DNA of 64,000 nucleotides, from NCBI RefSeq assembly GCF_014647235.1, contig NZ_BMOU01000007.1, forward strand, positions 251,987 to 315,986, in the 5' to 3' direction. Positions 34,513 through 42,724 of this stretch are shown here, one piece after another. Each line of letters opens with the position of its first letter. The stretch's first letter is position 1. Source of the DNA: Haloarcula pellucida. GTDB lineage: Archaea > Halobacteriota > Halobacteria > Halobacteriales > Haloarculaceae. Made by a program: the position numbers and the translations under genes. The notes beneath the pieces are model-generated. The model was not told where the DNA came from and did no database searches. It saw only the letters and a list, made by a program, of their open reading frames with translations.

Positions 34513-35297
34513 TGTTCACCGAGCGCACGCTAGAGGGGGAGCTACCCGACGTTCGGGCCGAGTACGCCCCCGACGCGCTCGTGTTGAACTGCCAGCGGGA
34601 CTTCGAGACGCTGGACTCGGCCGTCGCCGAGGAACTCCTGCTCGTCACCGACTCGGTCGACCCGCTCTCGTACGACTCGTCGTGGGTCCCCGAGAACGCC
34701 CCGGACCCGCTCCGTCGCTTCGCCGGGAGCGACCTCACTATCGGGATGCCCGGCGACGGCGGCGTCGCCTGGACTCACCAGACCGGGCCACCCTGCGTGT
34801 TCGTCAAACCGCGCCTCGAAACCTCGCCGTCGGCGTTCGTCGACTTCCTCGTCGCCGAGGCGCTCGTCGAAGTGGGGCTGGACGAACCCGAACACTTCCT
34901 CGGCTTCTTCGGCGAGCGCTATCCCGAGTTCGCCCGCGTCACCGACCCGCGACTCGGCCCCGCCGACACCTATCAACTCGCCACGGCGCTGTACGACGCC
35001 TACCTCGGTATCCAGACCCGCGCCGAGTTCAGCGGGTGGGCCGAGGATTACCCCGACCTGTACGACGCGTGGGCCGACGCCGGCGAGCGCCTCGAACCCC
35101 GCCTCTCGGACCTCGCGGGCGAGATCGCCCGCGGCCAGACCGGGTTCGCCGCGGCCGCGGAACTGGCTTGCAGCGGCGTCAAACACGGTCTCGACCTGCC
35201 CGCCCCGTTCGCTGCACTCGATACGGAGGCCTACCGCGAGTACGGCGCGGACTACGCGATTCAGTGGGTCGAGACGACCTTCGAGAAACTCGACTGA
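34512..35297 (+). CDS. Unknown acidic haloarchaeal protein, 261 residues
   Basis: Soluble acidic protein with conserved-looking segments AEYAPDALVLNCQRDFETL, GPPCVFVKPRLE and EHFLGFFGERYPEF. The helical C-terminal half contains ARGQTGFAAAAELACSG. There are no recognised catalytic motifs. It is coupled to the 31-residue membrane peptide upstream. It may belong to one of the numbered haloarchaeal DUF families (possibly DUF7089), which I could not confirm. Confidence 0.72.
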   Translation: MFTERTLEGELPDVRAEYAPDALVLNCQRDFETLDSAVAEELLLVTDSVDPLSYDSSWVPENAPDPLRRFAGSDLTIGMPGDGGVAWTHQTGPPCVFVKPRLETSPSAFVDFLVAEALVEVGLDEPEHFLGFFGERYPEFARVTDPRLGPADTYQLATALYDAYLGIQTRAEFSGWAEDYPDLYDAWADAGERLEPRLSDLAGEIARGQTGFAAAAELACSGVKHGLDLPAPFAALDTEAYREYGADYAIQWVETTFEKLD

Positions 35298-35435
35298 CAG
35301 CGTCGGTTCGGAGTTGGAAGAGAGTCGATACAGATGCTACCCGAACTCGGCACAGAGTCGGCCCGAACTTCGAAAAACGGCCTTTTACTCCTCGCTCGTC
35401 GTCCCAGTCGGGAGGTACCCGCCTCCCGTGACTCC

Positions 35436-35933
35436 ATGGACGAGCCAACACCGACCCGACGACGACTCCTCCGCACGACCGGGGCCCTCGCGATGGCCGC
35501 GGTGGGCGTGGGCGCTACCGACGCCGCGGCCGCCGGTAGCGGTACCGACCACGGTAGACAGTTCGGTCGCGTCTACGCCAACGACGTGCTGTGGCGGACG
35601 AACGTAGTGCGGGAACTCGACGAGCGACCCGACCCCGAGGACAAACTCTACTTCCTCCACGACGGCGACGTCCCCATCGTCGCTACCGAGGACGTGAGCG
35701 AGGACCAGTTGTCCCCCTTCGTCTCCGAATCTGGCCCCGGTGACCAGGACTGGAACGGCGGTATGTGGACCACCTACAGCGCGACGGTGACGGACGTCGA
35801 CGCGTTCAACGACGACGCGCCGCTCTCGAACGACGAGGACATCCTCGCCGCCGACTACATCGAGACGAGTCTCGGAAACCCCGGCTTCGGCCCGCCGAAC
35901 TACTTCATCTGCCCGCTGAACGGCCGCGCCTGA
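35436..35933 (+). CDS. Tat-exported protein of unknown function
   Basis: 165 residues from ATG 35436. The N-terminus TRRRLLRTTGALAMAAVGVG is a twin-arginine signal with a hydrophobic core, followed by an AAA segment suitable for signal peptidase. The mature part is acidic and hydrophilic, containing LYFLHDGDVPIVATED and GMWTTYSATVTDVDAFN, with no lipobox or metal motif. It is presumably folded before export, as is usual in haloarchaea. An upstream ATG at 35334 would bury the signal, so the shorter form is chosen. Confidence 0.72.
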   Translation: MDEPTPTRRRLLRTTGALAMAAVGVGATDAAAAGSGTDHGRQFGRVYANDVLWRTNVVRELDERPDPEDKLYFLHDGDVPIVATEDVSEDQLSPFVSESGPGDQDWNGGMWTTYSATVTDVDAFNDDAPLSNDEDILAADYIETSLGNPGFGPPNYFICPLNGRA

Positions 35934-35983
35934 GGCCGTTCGGCGGCACTCGCCGCGGTGCGTGTACGCCGACCGACAGCGTA

Positions 35984-37111
35984 TTACACCCGGTCCAGCA
36001 CGGCGTCGGCGTCGTAGTTGAGCGTCAACTCGCGGGACCGACCGCGGCCCTCGACGTCGGTGTAGTCGGCGTCGATGATGCCTAACTGGTCGAGTTTGTT
36101 GATAATCTCGGAGTAGCGAGTGTACCCCAGTCCGCTCGCGTCGTTGAAGGCGTCGAAGATGTCGCCGGCGCGTTTGCCGTCGTGTTCGGCGATGACCTCG
36201 ACGAGCGCCGTCTCAGAGTCGGAGAGTTCCTGCAACCGCCGCGAGAGGTGGACGTATTTGGACTTGTCGTAGGCCGACTCGACGTCCTCCAGTTCGACCG
36301 ACCGGGACGCTCGCATCTCGGCGTTCATCCCGGCCCGTCGCAGGAGGTCGATGCCCACTCGCAGGTCACCGCCCTGTTCCTCGGTGAGTTCGGCGACGCG
36401 GTCCAGTACCGCCGGGCCGACGACCCCCTCGTTGAACCCGCGTTCGACCCGTTCGTCGAGGATGTCGACGATCTCGGTCTGGTCGTACTTGTTGAAGTAC
36501 ACTTCCTCGGGGCGAAACACCGACTGCACACGCGTATCGAGCGCCTCGATGACGTCGAGTTCGAGGTCCGAGGAGACGCAGATGACGCCGATTTTCGCGC
36601 CCGAGTGGGCCTCGTGCGCTCTGAGAAGGGAGTACAGCGTGTCGCTGGCCTCGGACTCGTAGAAGAGGTAGTTCACGTCGTCCAGCGCCACCGCCAGCAC
36701 CTCGTCTTCCTCGACGAGTTTGTCGGTTATCTGTGAGAACAGCTTCTTGAAGGAGATACCCGAGGAGGGAGGTTCGTAGTCGAATATCTCGGCGAACAGC
36801 CGCGAGAAGACGGCGTAGCGCGTCGAGTCGACCTGACAGTTGACCCGCACGGCGCGCACGTCCGTCTGGGCGGACAGTTCGTCGAACAGAATCTGGGTCG
36901 CCGTCGTCTTGCCGGTGCCGGGCGGGCCGCGAGCGATGACGTTGAGCGGGCGCGACCCCCGGACGGCGGGGCGGAGCGAGTACTTCAGCGTCTCCATCTG
37001 ACTCGACCGGTGTTTGAACGTCTCCGGGAGCCAGTCTATCTCGAAGACGTGCTCGTCCCGGAACACGGACTCGTCCCAGCCGAGCATCCCCTCCTCGGGG
37101 TCGTCGCTCAT
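35984..37111 (-). CDS. orc: Orc1/Cdc6 replication initiator
   Basis: 375 residues from ATG 37111. It is an AAA+ ATPase with Walker A GPPGTGKTT (Lys68) and Walker B VLAVALDDVNYLF (Asp144, Asp145), where DDVN replaces the usual DExD/DEID. A sensor region and a C-terminal winged helix (about 285-375) follow. It marks replication origins and loads MCM. Haloarchaea have many paralogues, not all at origins. I see no origin-box repeats beside it. Its promoter has an unusual inverted repeat. Confidence 0.93.
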   Translation of the reverse strand: MSDDPEEGMLGWDESVFRDEHVFEIDWLPETFKHRSSQMETLKYSLRPAVRGSRPLNVIARGPPGTGKTTATQILFDELSAQTDVRAVRVNCQVDSTRYAVFSRLFAEIFDYEPPSSGISFKKLFSQITDKLVEEDEVLAVALDDVNYLFYESEASDTLYSLLRAHEAHSGAKIGVICVSSDLELDVIEALDTRVQSVFRPEEVYFNKYDQTEIVDILDERVERGFNEGVVGPAVLDRVAELTEEQGGDLRVGIDLLRRAGMNAEMRASRSVELEDVESAYDKSKYVHLSRRLQELSDSETALVEVIAEHDGKRAGDIFDAFNDASGLGYTRYSEIINKLDQLGIIDADYTDVEGRGRSRELTLNYDADAVLDRV

Positions 37112-37166
37112 CACTTTCACCGAGCTTCCCGGACCACTTAACCATTTGCCACCGATAGTGAAAGTG
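37112..37166 (-). promoter_or_regulatory. orc promoter flanked by inverted repeat
   Basis: CACTTTCAC at 37112-37120 is repeated inverted as GTGAAAGTG at 37158-37166. On the minus strand one arm directly touches the orc start (GTGAAAGTG then ATG) and the other lies upstream of the TATA-like GGTTAAGT near 37136-37143. The two arms bracket the core promoter. Confidence 0.6.
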
Positions 37167-37274
37167 GAACTGGCTGCGAGCACGTCTGATCTGCTCAAAC
37201 GCCGGACGACTCAGGATACGGAAAACAGCGATCGAAGGACGTTGGCACTCAGCGACGTAATCCACCAGAGCGGG

Positions 37275-37673
37275 TTACGCGGTAAGATAGATGACCGTGC
37301 GGACGAGCGTGAAACTGACAGCGAGAACGATATAGCCTACGGAAAGGGCTGTTGGTGCGAACGAAACAAGAAGCCCCAATCCAATACCAACTGGGAGCGT
37401 TATACTGGCTCGAATCCATTTACTCTCTGGCCAGCGCTCTCGCAATCCGGGACGCATTAGAAGTGATAGGAGAGCTAAACTGAACACCAATCCGAGTACG
37501 ATACCACTGAGATACTGTTCCATCGATAGCGTCGTTAGCGTCGGTTCTTCTGTGGCTATTCCAAACCAATAGAAGGCGATAGCGAACCCACTCACAGTGG
37601 ACGAGGTAATTAGCAGACCGACTGTACTTTCTCGGCACCAGATTCGTTCACGAATCAGGTTCCTGAGTGACAT
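37275..37673 (-). CDS. Small membrane protein in an AT-rich patch
   Basis: 132 residues with about four hydrophobic helices (around 15-40, 52-72, 85-105 and 110-130) and no known motif. Base composition and codons (many AT-ending, such as ATA and TTA) contrast with the GC-rich neighbours, and the AT-rich stretch continues to about 37850. This suggests acquired DNA beside the orc gene. No homologue is recognised. Confidence 0.7.
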   Translation of the reverse strand: MSLRNLIRERIWCRESTVGLLITSSTVSGFAIAFYWFGIATEEPTLTTLSMEQYLSGIVLGLVFSLALLSLLMRPGLRERWPESKWIRASITLPVGIGLGLLVSFAPTALSVGYIVLAVSFTLVRTVIYLTA

Positions 37674-37848
37674 ATGGTCTCCGAGAGAACTCCTTCATCC
37701 CACTCCCAATTCGATAGAGGAAAACAATAAATCCATCTACAAAACAGAAAAATGCACGGTACTGATATGGATTTAAATATGGGATTTGTGCTATGATTGT
37801 ACGATTATCACGTTGAGGCCGGATAGGCAGTCTGCTGTCTACCGGGCA

Positions 37849-39843
37849 TTAGAACTTCTCCAACAACCCCGCGTAGAAGCCGTCCTCGCCGTCGTCGTCG
37901 GCCAGTTTCTCGACGATGAGTTCCGGCGTCGAGCGGGCGAGTTGCCCCTTCACGGGCGAGCGGTTCACCCGCAGTTCGCCGTCGACCAGCCCCGCCGCCT
38001 GGATGCCGTCGATAGCGAGGTCGGCGTCCGACGCTTCCAGGATGTCCTCGGCGAGGTGCGAGACGAAGACGCCGGTCGCCTCGCGCTCGGTCAGCGATTC
38101 GAGGATGCCGGCGATGATGGTCGCCGCCGCGCCGGGTTCCGTGATGGATTCGAGTTCGTCGACCAGCACCATCACCGGCCGGTCGGCCGTGATGTCGGTG
38201 ACCAACGCCCCGAACTCCCGCAGGGTCGACTCGAAGGCGCCAGCGTCGAGTGTTCCCTGCGTTTTCGCGTGGTAGTGCAGTTCGGCGACGCGGCCGATGC
38301 GAGCGGACTCGGCGGGTACCGGCAGCCCCATGTGTGCCAGCGTCGTCACCAGCGCCACCAAATCGAGCGTGGAGGTCTTTCCGCCGCTGTTGACCCCCGA
38401 GAGGACGGTGACGCCGTCGACGCCGTAGTCGACCGGTTCGACGGCCTCGAAGGGGACGTCGAGTAGGGGCGAGCGTCCGCCCTCGATGTCGAACCCGCGG
38501 TCCTCGGTGATCTCGGGCAGCGTACAGTCGAAGTCGGCGGCAAAGCGGGCGACGGCCAGTTCCACGTCCAGTTCCAGCGCGTTGGCGACCAGTCGCTCGG
38601 CGTCGCCCCGCACGTCGGCTAAGTCGTCGGCCAACTCGCGCTTCTGTCGGGTCGCTCGCCGGTCCCGGGCGGCGGTCAGTTCCTCGCGCAGGCGACTCAC
38701 CACGTCCTCCTGTCGCTCGACGGGGTAGGTCGGTTCGTCGGGGAACGCCCGGCGAGCCATCGTCTCGGTGTCTCGCAGGTCCAGCGCGTCGACGAGGTGG
38801 TCGCGGGCCTGTTCGACGGCGGCGGCGTACTCGTCGGCCAGTTCCCGACCCAGCAGCGAGTCGACGCCCGCGCCGCGTTCGACCAGCGAGAGGAGGTCCG
38901 TCCCCTCGATGGTCACGTCCCGCTCCTCGATGGCCTCCCGGAGGTGGTCGTTGGCGACGCTCTCGGCCGTGGAGACGGCCGCGTCTAAGTCGTCGACGGC
39001 CGTCGCCAGTCGGTCGAGTTCGTCGTCGCCGCGCACGCTCCCGTCTTCCTCCAGTCTGTCGAGTGCGTCGGCGAGCGCGTCGAGGTCACAGGGGGCGTCG
39101 AGGCCGGCGACGCGGTGGACCGCCGCGGCGGCGGCCACCCGGTCGCGATTGCGCGCGAAGAAGGTGAGGACGCGCTCGGGGACGACCGACGCGGGCTCTT
39201 CCAGCGCGTTCGGTTCGACGCGTACGTCGCCCTCGACGTCGACGCCGGCGAAGGCCTCGTCCAGCGCGACCACCGTCGAGTACGAGCGCGCCAGTTCGGC
39301 GAGTTGGCGGGCGTCGTCGACGACTTCGACGCTGACCTCGGGGACGGCCTCTTGGGCCTCGGCGTAGCGTTCGGCGTCGCTGGTCGCCAGACAGCGGTCA
39401 CGGACCCGCACGTCGCCGGGGTCGGAGAGCGGTTCGACGCCGGAGAGTGCCGCTCGAACGTCGGGGTCCGGTTCTCGGTCCATCGCTCGCTCGGTGAACG
39501 CCCGGACCTCCTCGATGCGGCTTCGGACCCCGCTGGGGTACAGCGTCTCCAGTCGCTTCGCGGCGTAGTCGGTGACGGTCCGGGACTGGAGGAGGCCGAG
39601 CGCCTCGCGGAAGATCTCGCGGGCCCGCGGCGTCGCGGCGAACCCGCCGGGGTCGTCGTGGTCGGCCCGGATGGCGCCCCGAGCGATGCGGGCGGCCCGC
39701 CCCTCGCTGATGCCCGGTGCCTGCGAGAGGGTAGCGACGTCGCCATCGCGCAGGGCTCGTTTGGGGTCGTCGAGTTCCCGCAGCGCCGTGGCCGTCTTGG
39801 CCCCGACGCCCGGCACCGATTCGAGTTCCATCTGTCGGCTCAT
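37849..39843 (-). CDS. MutS-like ATPase with N-terminal helix-hairpin-helix
   Basis: 664 residues. The N-terminus has a helix-hairpin-helix (SVPGVGAKTATALREL) and a second one (APGISEGRAARIARG). A long helical lever/clamp region (about 120-430) follows, then the MutS ATPase: SGVNSGGKTS as Walker A, VMVLVDELESITEPG as Walker B and VFVSHLAEDI. It lacks the MutS1 mismatch-recognition domain and the Smr domain of bacterial MutS2, so it is an archaeal MutS-related protein, perhaps acting on recombination structures. It is divergent from the iron-box gene at 39961. Confidence 0.85.
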   Translation of the reverse strand: MSRQMELESVPGVGAKTATALRELDDPKRALRDGDVATLSQAPGISEGRAARIARGAIRADHDDPGGFAATPRAREIFREALGLLQSRTVTDYAAKRLETLYPSGVRSRIEEVRAFTERAMDREPDPDVRAALSGVEPLSDPGDVRVRDRCLATSDAERYAEAQEAVPEVSVEVVDDARQLAELARSYSTVVALDEAFAGVDVEGDVRVEPNALEEPASVVPERVLTFFARNRDRVAAAAAVHRVAGLDAPCDLDALADALDRLEEDGSVRGDDELDRLATAVDDLDAAVSTAESVANDHLREAIEERDVTIEGTDLLSLVERGAGVDSLLGRELADEYAAAVEQARDHLVDALDLRDTETMARRAFPDEPTYPVERQEDVVSRLREELTAARDRRATRQKRELADDLADVRGDAERLVANALELDVELAVARFAADFDCTLPEITEDRGFDIEGGRSPLLDVPFEAVEPVDYGVDGVTVLSGVNSGGKTSTLDLVALVTTLAHMGLPVPAESARIGRVAELHYHAKTQGTLDAGAFESTLREFGALVTDITADRPVMVLVDELESITEPGAAATIIAGILESLTEREATGVFVSHLAEDILEASDADLAIDGIQAAGLVDGELRVNRSPVKGQLARSTPELIVEKLADDDGEDGFYAGLLEKF

Positions 39844-39923
39844 TCGACGCCGACGAGAAAAAACCCCGCGTCGCTCGCTCTCTTCGTCGACGCCGCCCCG
39901 CGGCGCGGGCCAAACGAGAAAGG

Positions 39924-39948
39924 TTATAGTGTTTAGGCAAACCTAAAC
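39924..39948 (+). promoter_or_regulatory. Promoter with DtxR-type iron box
   Basis: A TATA-like TTATAGT (39924-39930) is followed at once by GTTTAGGCAAACCTAAAC (39931-39948), a 7-4-7 palindrome with the same TTTAGG/CCTAAA arms as the four boxes upstream of dat. It lies between TATA and the ATG at 39961, where a bound repressor would block transcription. Confidence 0.8.
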
Positions 39949-39960
39949 GAACTGTCGAAG

Positions 39961-40134
39961 ATGGAACCGCAGGCCACGACTGTCGCTGCCGACACGCCGG
40001 AGCGTGACGCCGACTCGTCGCCGCAGGTCACGGCGCAGGAGACCGTTCCGGGGCAAGTAGTGTTTACGGCGACCGACAACACGGACGGGTGGATCGCGAC
40101 CGACCTGACGGTCGACCCCGCGGACGCCCGCTGA
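39961..40134 (+). CDS. 57-residue iron-box-controlled protein (DUF7331-like)
   Basis: A short acidic protein, MEPQATTVAADTPERDADSS at the start and GWIATDLTVDPADAR at the end. The C-terminal WIATDLTV segment resembles the haloarchaeal DUF7331 group of small proteins. It has no Cys, no His cluster and no membrane segment. Its promoter holds a DtxR-type box, so expression should respond to iron. It is followed 50 bases on by the amphi-Trp gene, and then convergently by dpsA. Confidence 0.75.
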   Translation: MEPQATTVAADTPERDADSSPQVTAQETVPGQVVFTATDNTDGWIATDLTVDPADAR

Positions 40135-40183
40135 CTCGAACAGTTCGACAGGCGCTCGACCATCCGAAAGCGAACGACTACCC

Positions 40184-40486
40184 ATGACAGAGACGACAGA
40201 CGATACGACGACCGACACGGAGAAGACCACGATTACGACCGGACGGAACTTCGAAGAGGAGTACCGACTGCGCGCGGCCGACGCAGGCGAGTTCCTCGTC
40301 GACCTCGGCGAGCAACTCCAGGAGAACGACGAACTCACCATCGAGGGCGACGAGTGGGAACTGCCCTTCGCCTTCGGCGAACCGGTGACCGTCGAAATCG
40401 ACTTCGAGGGCGTCGACGACCCGGAACTCGAAATCGAGATCGAACTCCCCGGCAGCACCGACGAGACCGCGCCCGACGTCAGCTAA
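40184..40486 (+). CDS. Amphi-Trp domain protein
   Basis: 100 residues. A Thr/Asp-rich N-terminus precedes one amphi-Trp domain (NFEEEYRLRAADAGEFLVDL, then GDEWELPFAFG and VEIDFEG). Such proteins are common in haloarchaea and unstudied. No TATA box is evident in the 50-base gap from the 39961 gene, so it may share the iron-controlled transcript. That gap holds a 13-base near-palindrome TCGAACAGTTCGA (40136-40148). Confidence 0.8.
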   Translation: MTETTDDTTTDTEKTTITTGRNFEEEYRLRAADAGEFLVDLGEQLQENDELTIEGDEWELPFAFGEPVTVEIDFEGVDDPELEIEIELPGSTDETAPDVS

Positions 40487-40508
40487 CGACCGGTCGTCTT
40501 TTCGGCCG

Positions 40509-41054
40509 CTATCGCGTCGCGGATTCGAGGACGAGCGTGTCGTCTTCGAGGTAGTGGTCGATGACGTGAGCGTGTTCCTCTAAGTCGAGGAGTTGCTGCC
40601 GGAGCATCTCCCCCGTGGCGTGGTCGCCGAGGTTCTCGGCCAGTCCGATGTGGTCGCGGTAGCTCTCGATGATGTCGCCGTACATCTCCAGATCGTTCGC
40701 CAGCGACGTCCGGATGTCGTAGACGTCTTCGTCTTCGGCCTCGACGGTCGCGGCCTCCGCGAGGGCCGGCATGCCGGCGTGTGGGACGCCGCCGAGCGCC
40801 TGAATCCGTTCGGCCACGTCGTCGGCGGCCTCCTCGACGTCCTCGTAGGCCTCCTGTAGCCAGACGTGGATGTCGTGGTGTTCGGCACCCTCGACGTTCC
40901 AGTGATGCTTGTGCAGCTGGTGGTAGAGGACGTACGCGTCCGCGAGGTCCCGATTCAGCGCGCCGACGATCTGTTCGGCCTTATCGGTATCGAGGCGGAC
41001 CGGGTTTTCCTCGACGGTGTCTGCGGTTCGACGGGTGAGTCGTTCCGTTGCCAT
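40509..41054 (-). CDS. dpsA: DNA-protecting ferritin-like DpsA
   Basis: 181 residues from ATG 41054 (MATERLTRRTADTVEENPVR). It is a ferritin-like four-helix bundle of the Dps group, with the inter-subunit ferroxidase ligands visible as His51, His63, Asp78 and Glu82 (HHWNVEG, DIHVWLQEAYED). It stores iron and detoxifies peroxide. It converges on the amphi-Trp gene. A CAGAAC-N8-GTTCTG inverted repeat covers its TATA box. Confidence 0.95.
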   Translation of the reverse strand: MATERLTRRTADTVEENPVRLDTDKAEQIVGALNRDLADAYVLYHQLHKHHWNVEGAEHHDIHVWLQEAYEDVEEAADDVAERIQALGGVPHAGMPALAEAATVEAEDEDVYDIRTSLANDLEMYGDIIESYRDHIGLAENLGDHATGEMLRQQLLDLEEHAHVIDHYLEDDTLVLESATR

Positions 41055-41075
41055 GGCAAATGTCAACAACACACT

Positions 41076-41095
41076 CAGAACACTAAACAGTTCTG
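41076..41095 (-). promoter_or_regulatory. dpsA promoter with CAGAAC-N8-GTTCTG inverted repeat
   Basis: CAGAAC (41076-41081) and GTTCTG (41090-41095) are perfect inverted arms around the minus-strand TATA-like TGTTTAGT, which is centred about 32 bases before the dpsA ATG. It is unlike the DtxR-type boxes seen elsewhere in the window. Confidence 0.55.
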
Positions 41096-41248
41096 TGCGG
41101 CTCGCCTCGTGCGGTTTCTCCTTCGGGTCGGTTCCGTGCGGGAGACGTGCATTTGCTGGCCACGACCGCGGTCAGTGGTGCCCACGTCCGACCGGGCCGA
41201 CGGGTGATGCAGAAAACATATGTCGGCGTTGGCCGCCTTGAGAGATAG

Positions 41249-41881
41249 ATGGCGACAGACGCCACCGACGTTCGCGGCCCGGTCCGGACCTTCGCGGAGG
41301 ACTACGGCCTGCTCGTCGTCGCAGGCCTCTTTGCCGTCCTCGGCGTCGCCGGCATCGCGCTGTACGTCTTCGGCGATACGGCCTACGCCCAGCGATTGCT
41401 GGAGCGCTACGGGTTACTGGCGCTGTTTTTCGTCTTCGTCCTCGAAGGCGCGATGTTGCTCTACTTCGCCCCCAGCGAGGGGCTCGTTCCGGCGGCCGTC
41501 GCCGTCCTCGCGCGGACCGCTGGCGGCTACGACTTCCCGGCCGTCGCGGCCATCCTCCTCGTGGCCGTTCTGGGCGCCACGGCCGGCCAGACCGCGCTCT
41601 TCCTGTTGGCGAAGCGCGGCGGCCGCGAGTGGCTCTTAGACCGGCCGTGGTTCCGCGTCGACGAGGCCCAGATGGACCGCTTCGGGGCGATGTTCGACCG
41701 CTTCGGCCTGCTTGCGGTGCCGCTGTCGAACACGCTCCTGTTCACGCGCGGGATGCTGACGGTGCCCGCCGGCGTCGCCGGGATGGAGACCAAGCGATTC
41801 GTCCCGCTGTCGGCGCTCGGCACACTCTCGTTCGAGATACTCCTCGCCGCGGCGGCGATGGGCGTGCTCGAACTGCTCTAA
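41249..41881 (+). CDS. DedA/VTT-family membrane protein
   Basis: 210 residues with about five hydrophobic segments. FVLEGAMLLYFAPSEGLVPA and the later TRGMLTVPAGVAGM fit the DedA/VTT domain, whose members act as lipid scramblases or in undecaprenyl-phosphate flipping. The conserved acidic and Arg residues of the first and fourth motifs are present. AACATATGTC about 30 bases upstream may be the TATA region. It overlaps the convergent CinA-like gene by 4 bases. Confidence 0.85.
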   Translation: MATDATDVRGPVRTFAEDYGLLVVAGLFAVLGVAGIALYVFGDTAYAQRLLERYGLLALFFVFVLEGAMLLYFAPSEGLVPAAVAVLARTAGGYDFPAVAAILLVAVLGATAGQTALFLLAKRGGREWLLDRPWFRVDEAQMDRFGAMFDRFGLLAVPLSNTLLFTRGMLTVPAGVAGMETKRFVPLSALGTLSFEILLAAAAMGVLELL

Positions 41882-42609
41882 TCGACCGTCTCGATGCGTT
41901 CGTAGAGCCACGCTGCCGCCCGTTCGACGCTCTCGGGGTCGTCGCCGGTCACTTTCACCCGGCCCGGCGTGTCGTCGTTCCGGGGGTAGCTCCCGACGGC
42001 GACGCCGAACCGCTCGCGGGCCTCTGTGACGACGCCGACGACGGCGCCCTCGGGGGCGGGCGTGTGGAGCGTCTCGGTGGTCCGGTCGCCGCCGAACTCC
42101 TCGGCGACGGTGGCGAACATCGCCTTCAGTTCCTCGGGGATGCCCGGCATGACGTAGACGCCGTCAAGCACACAGCCAGCGGCGAAGCTCTCGTCGGTCA
42201 ACAGCGGTTCGGCCCCGTCGGGGACGCTCGCCCACGCGTCCAAATCGAGGTCCATGTCGTAGCGGTCGACCATCTCGGGATTCTCGTCGGCGAACCGCTC
42301 GGCCTTCGCTTCGAGGTGAGCGCGGACGTCCTCGGGGACGACCACCTCGCGGTCGAACGCCCGTGCGACCGCCGCCTTCGTCACGTCGTCGGGGGTCCCA
42401 CCGATGCCGCCGGTGACGACGACGGCGTCGAAGGCGTCGTGATACCGGGCGACGGCGTCCGCGATGACAGCCTCCTCGTCGGGAACCGTAAGCACCCGCG
42501 TGACCGTCGCGCCCGCGTCGCTCAACTGCCGGGCCAGCCACGTCGCGTTCGTGTTCGCCGTATCGCCCGAGAGCAGTTCGTCGCCGACGGTGACCAGCGC
42601 TACGTCCAT
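41878..42609 (-). CDS. CinA-like molybdopterin-binding-domain protein
   Basis: 243 residues. The MoaB/CinA N-terminal fold is clear: VTVGDELLSGDTANTN, VVVTGGIGGTPDDVT, and PGIPEELKAM. The C-terminal nicotinamide deamidase domain of bacterial CinA is absent, so it is the short archaeal form. It may process pyridine-nucleotide by-products or bind molybdopterin; the substrate is unproven. Confidence 0.88.
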   Translation of the reverse strand: MDVALVTVGDELLSGDTANTNATWLARQLSDAGATVTRVLTVPDEEAVIADAVARYHDAFDAVVVTGGIGGTPDDVTKAAVARAFDREVVVPEDVRAHLEAKAERFADENPEMVDRYDMDLDLDAWASVPDGAEPLLTDESFAAGCVLDGVYVMPGIPEELKAMFATVAEEFGGDRTTETLHTPAPEGAVVGVVTEARERFGVAVGSYPRNDDTPGRVKVTGDDPESVERAAAWLYERIETVD

Positions 42610-42724
42610 ATCGGTCGGTGGTGCGCGAGCGAAGTAAGGGTTGGCTCGGGCGGCCGGCGTCGAGCGTTGTGTTCTGTCCGAGTGCGGTTAGTTTTTCCCC
42701 CCGGGCGAAAACGACAAACTTGAG

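Noticed and set aside
37112-37274. Replication origin beside orc
   Set aside because: Only one 9-bp inverted repeat is seen; no set of origin recognition boxes or long AT-rich unwinding tract is evident in this gap.
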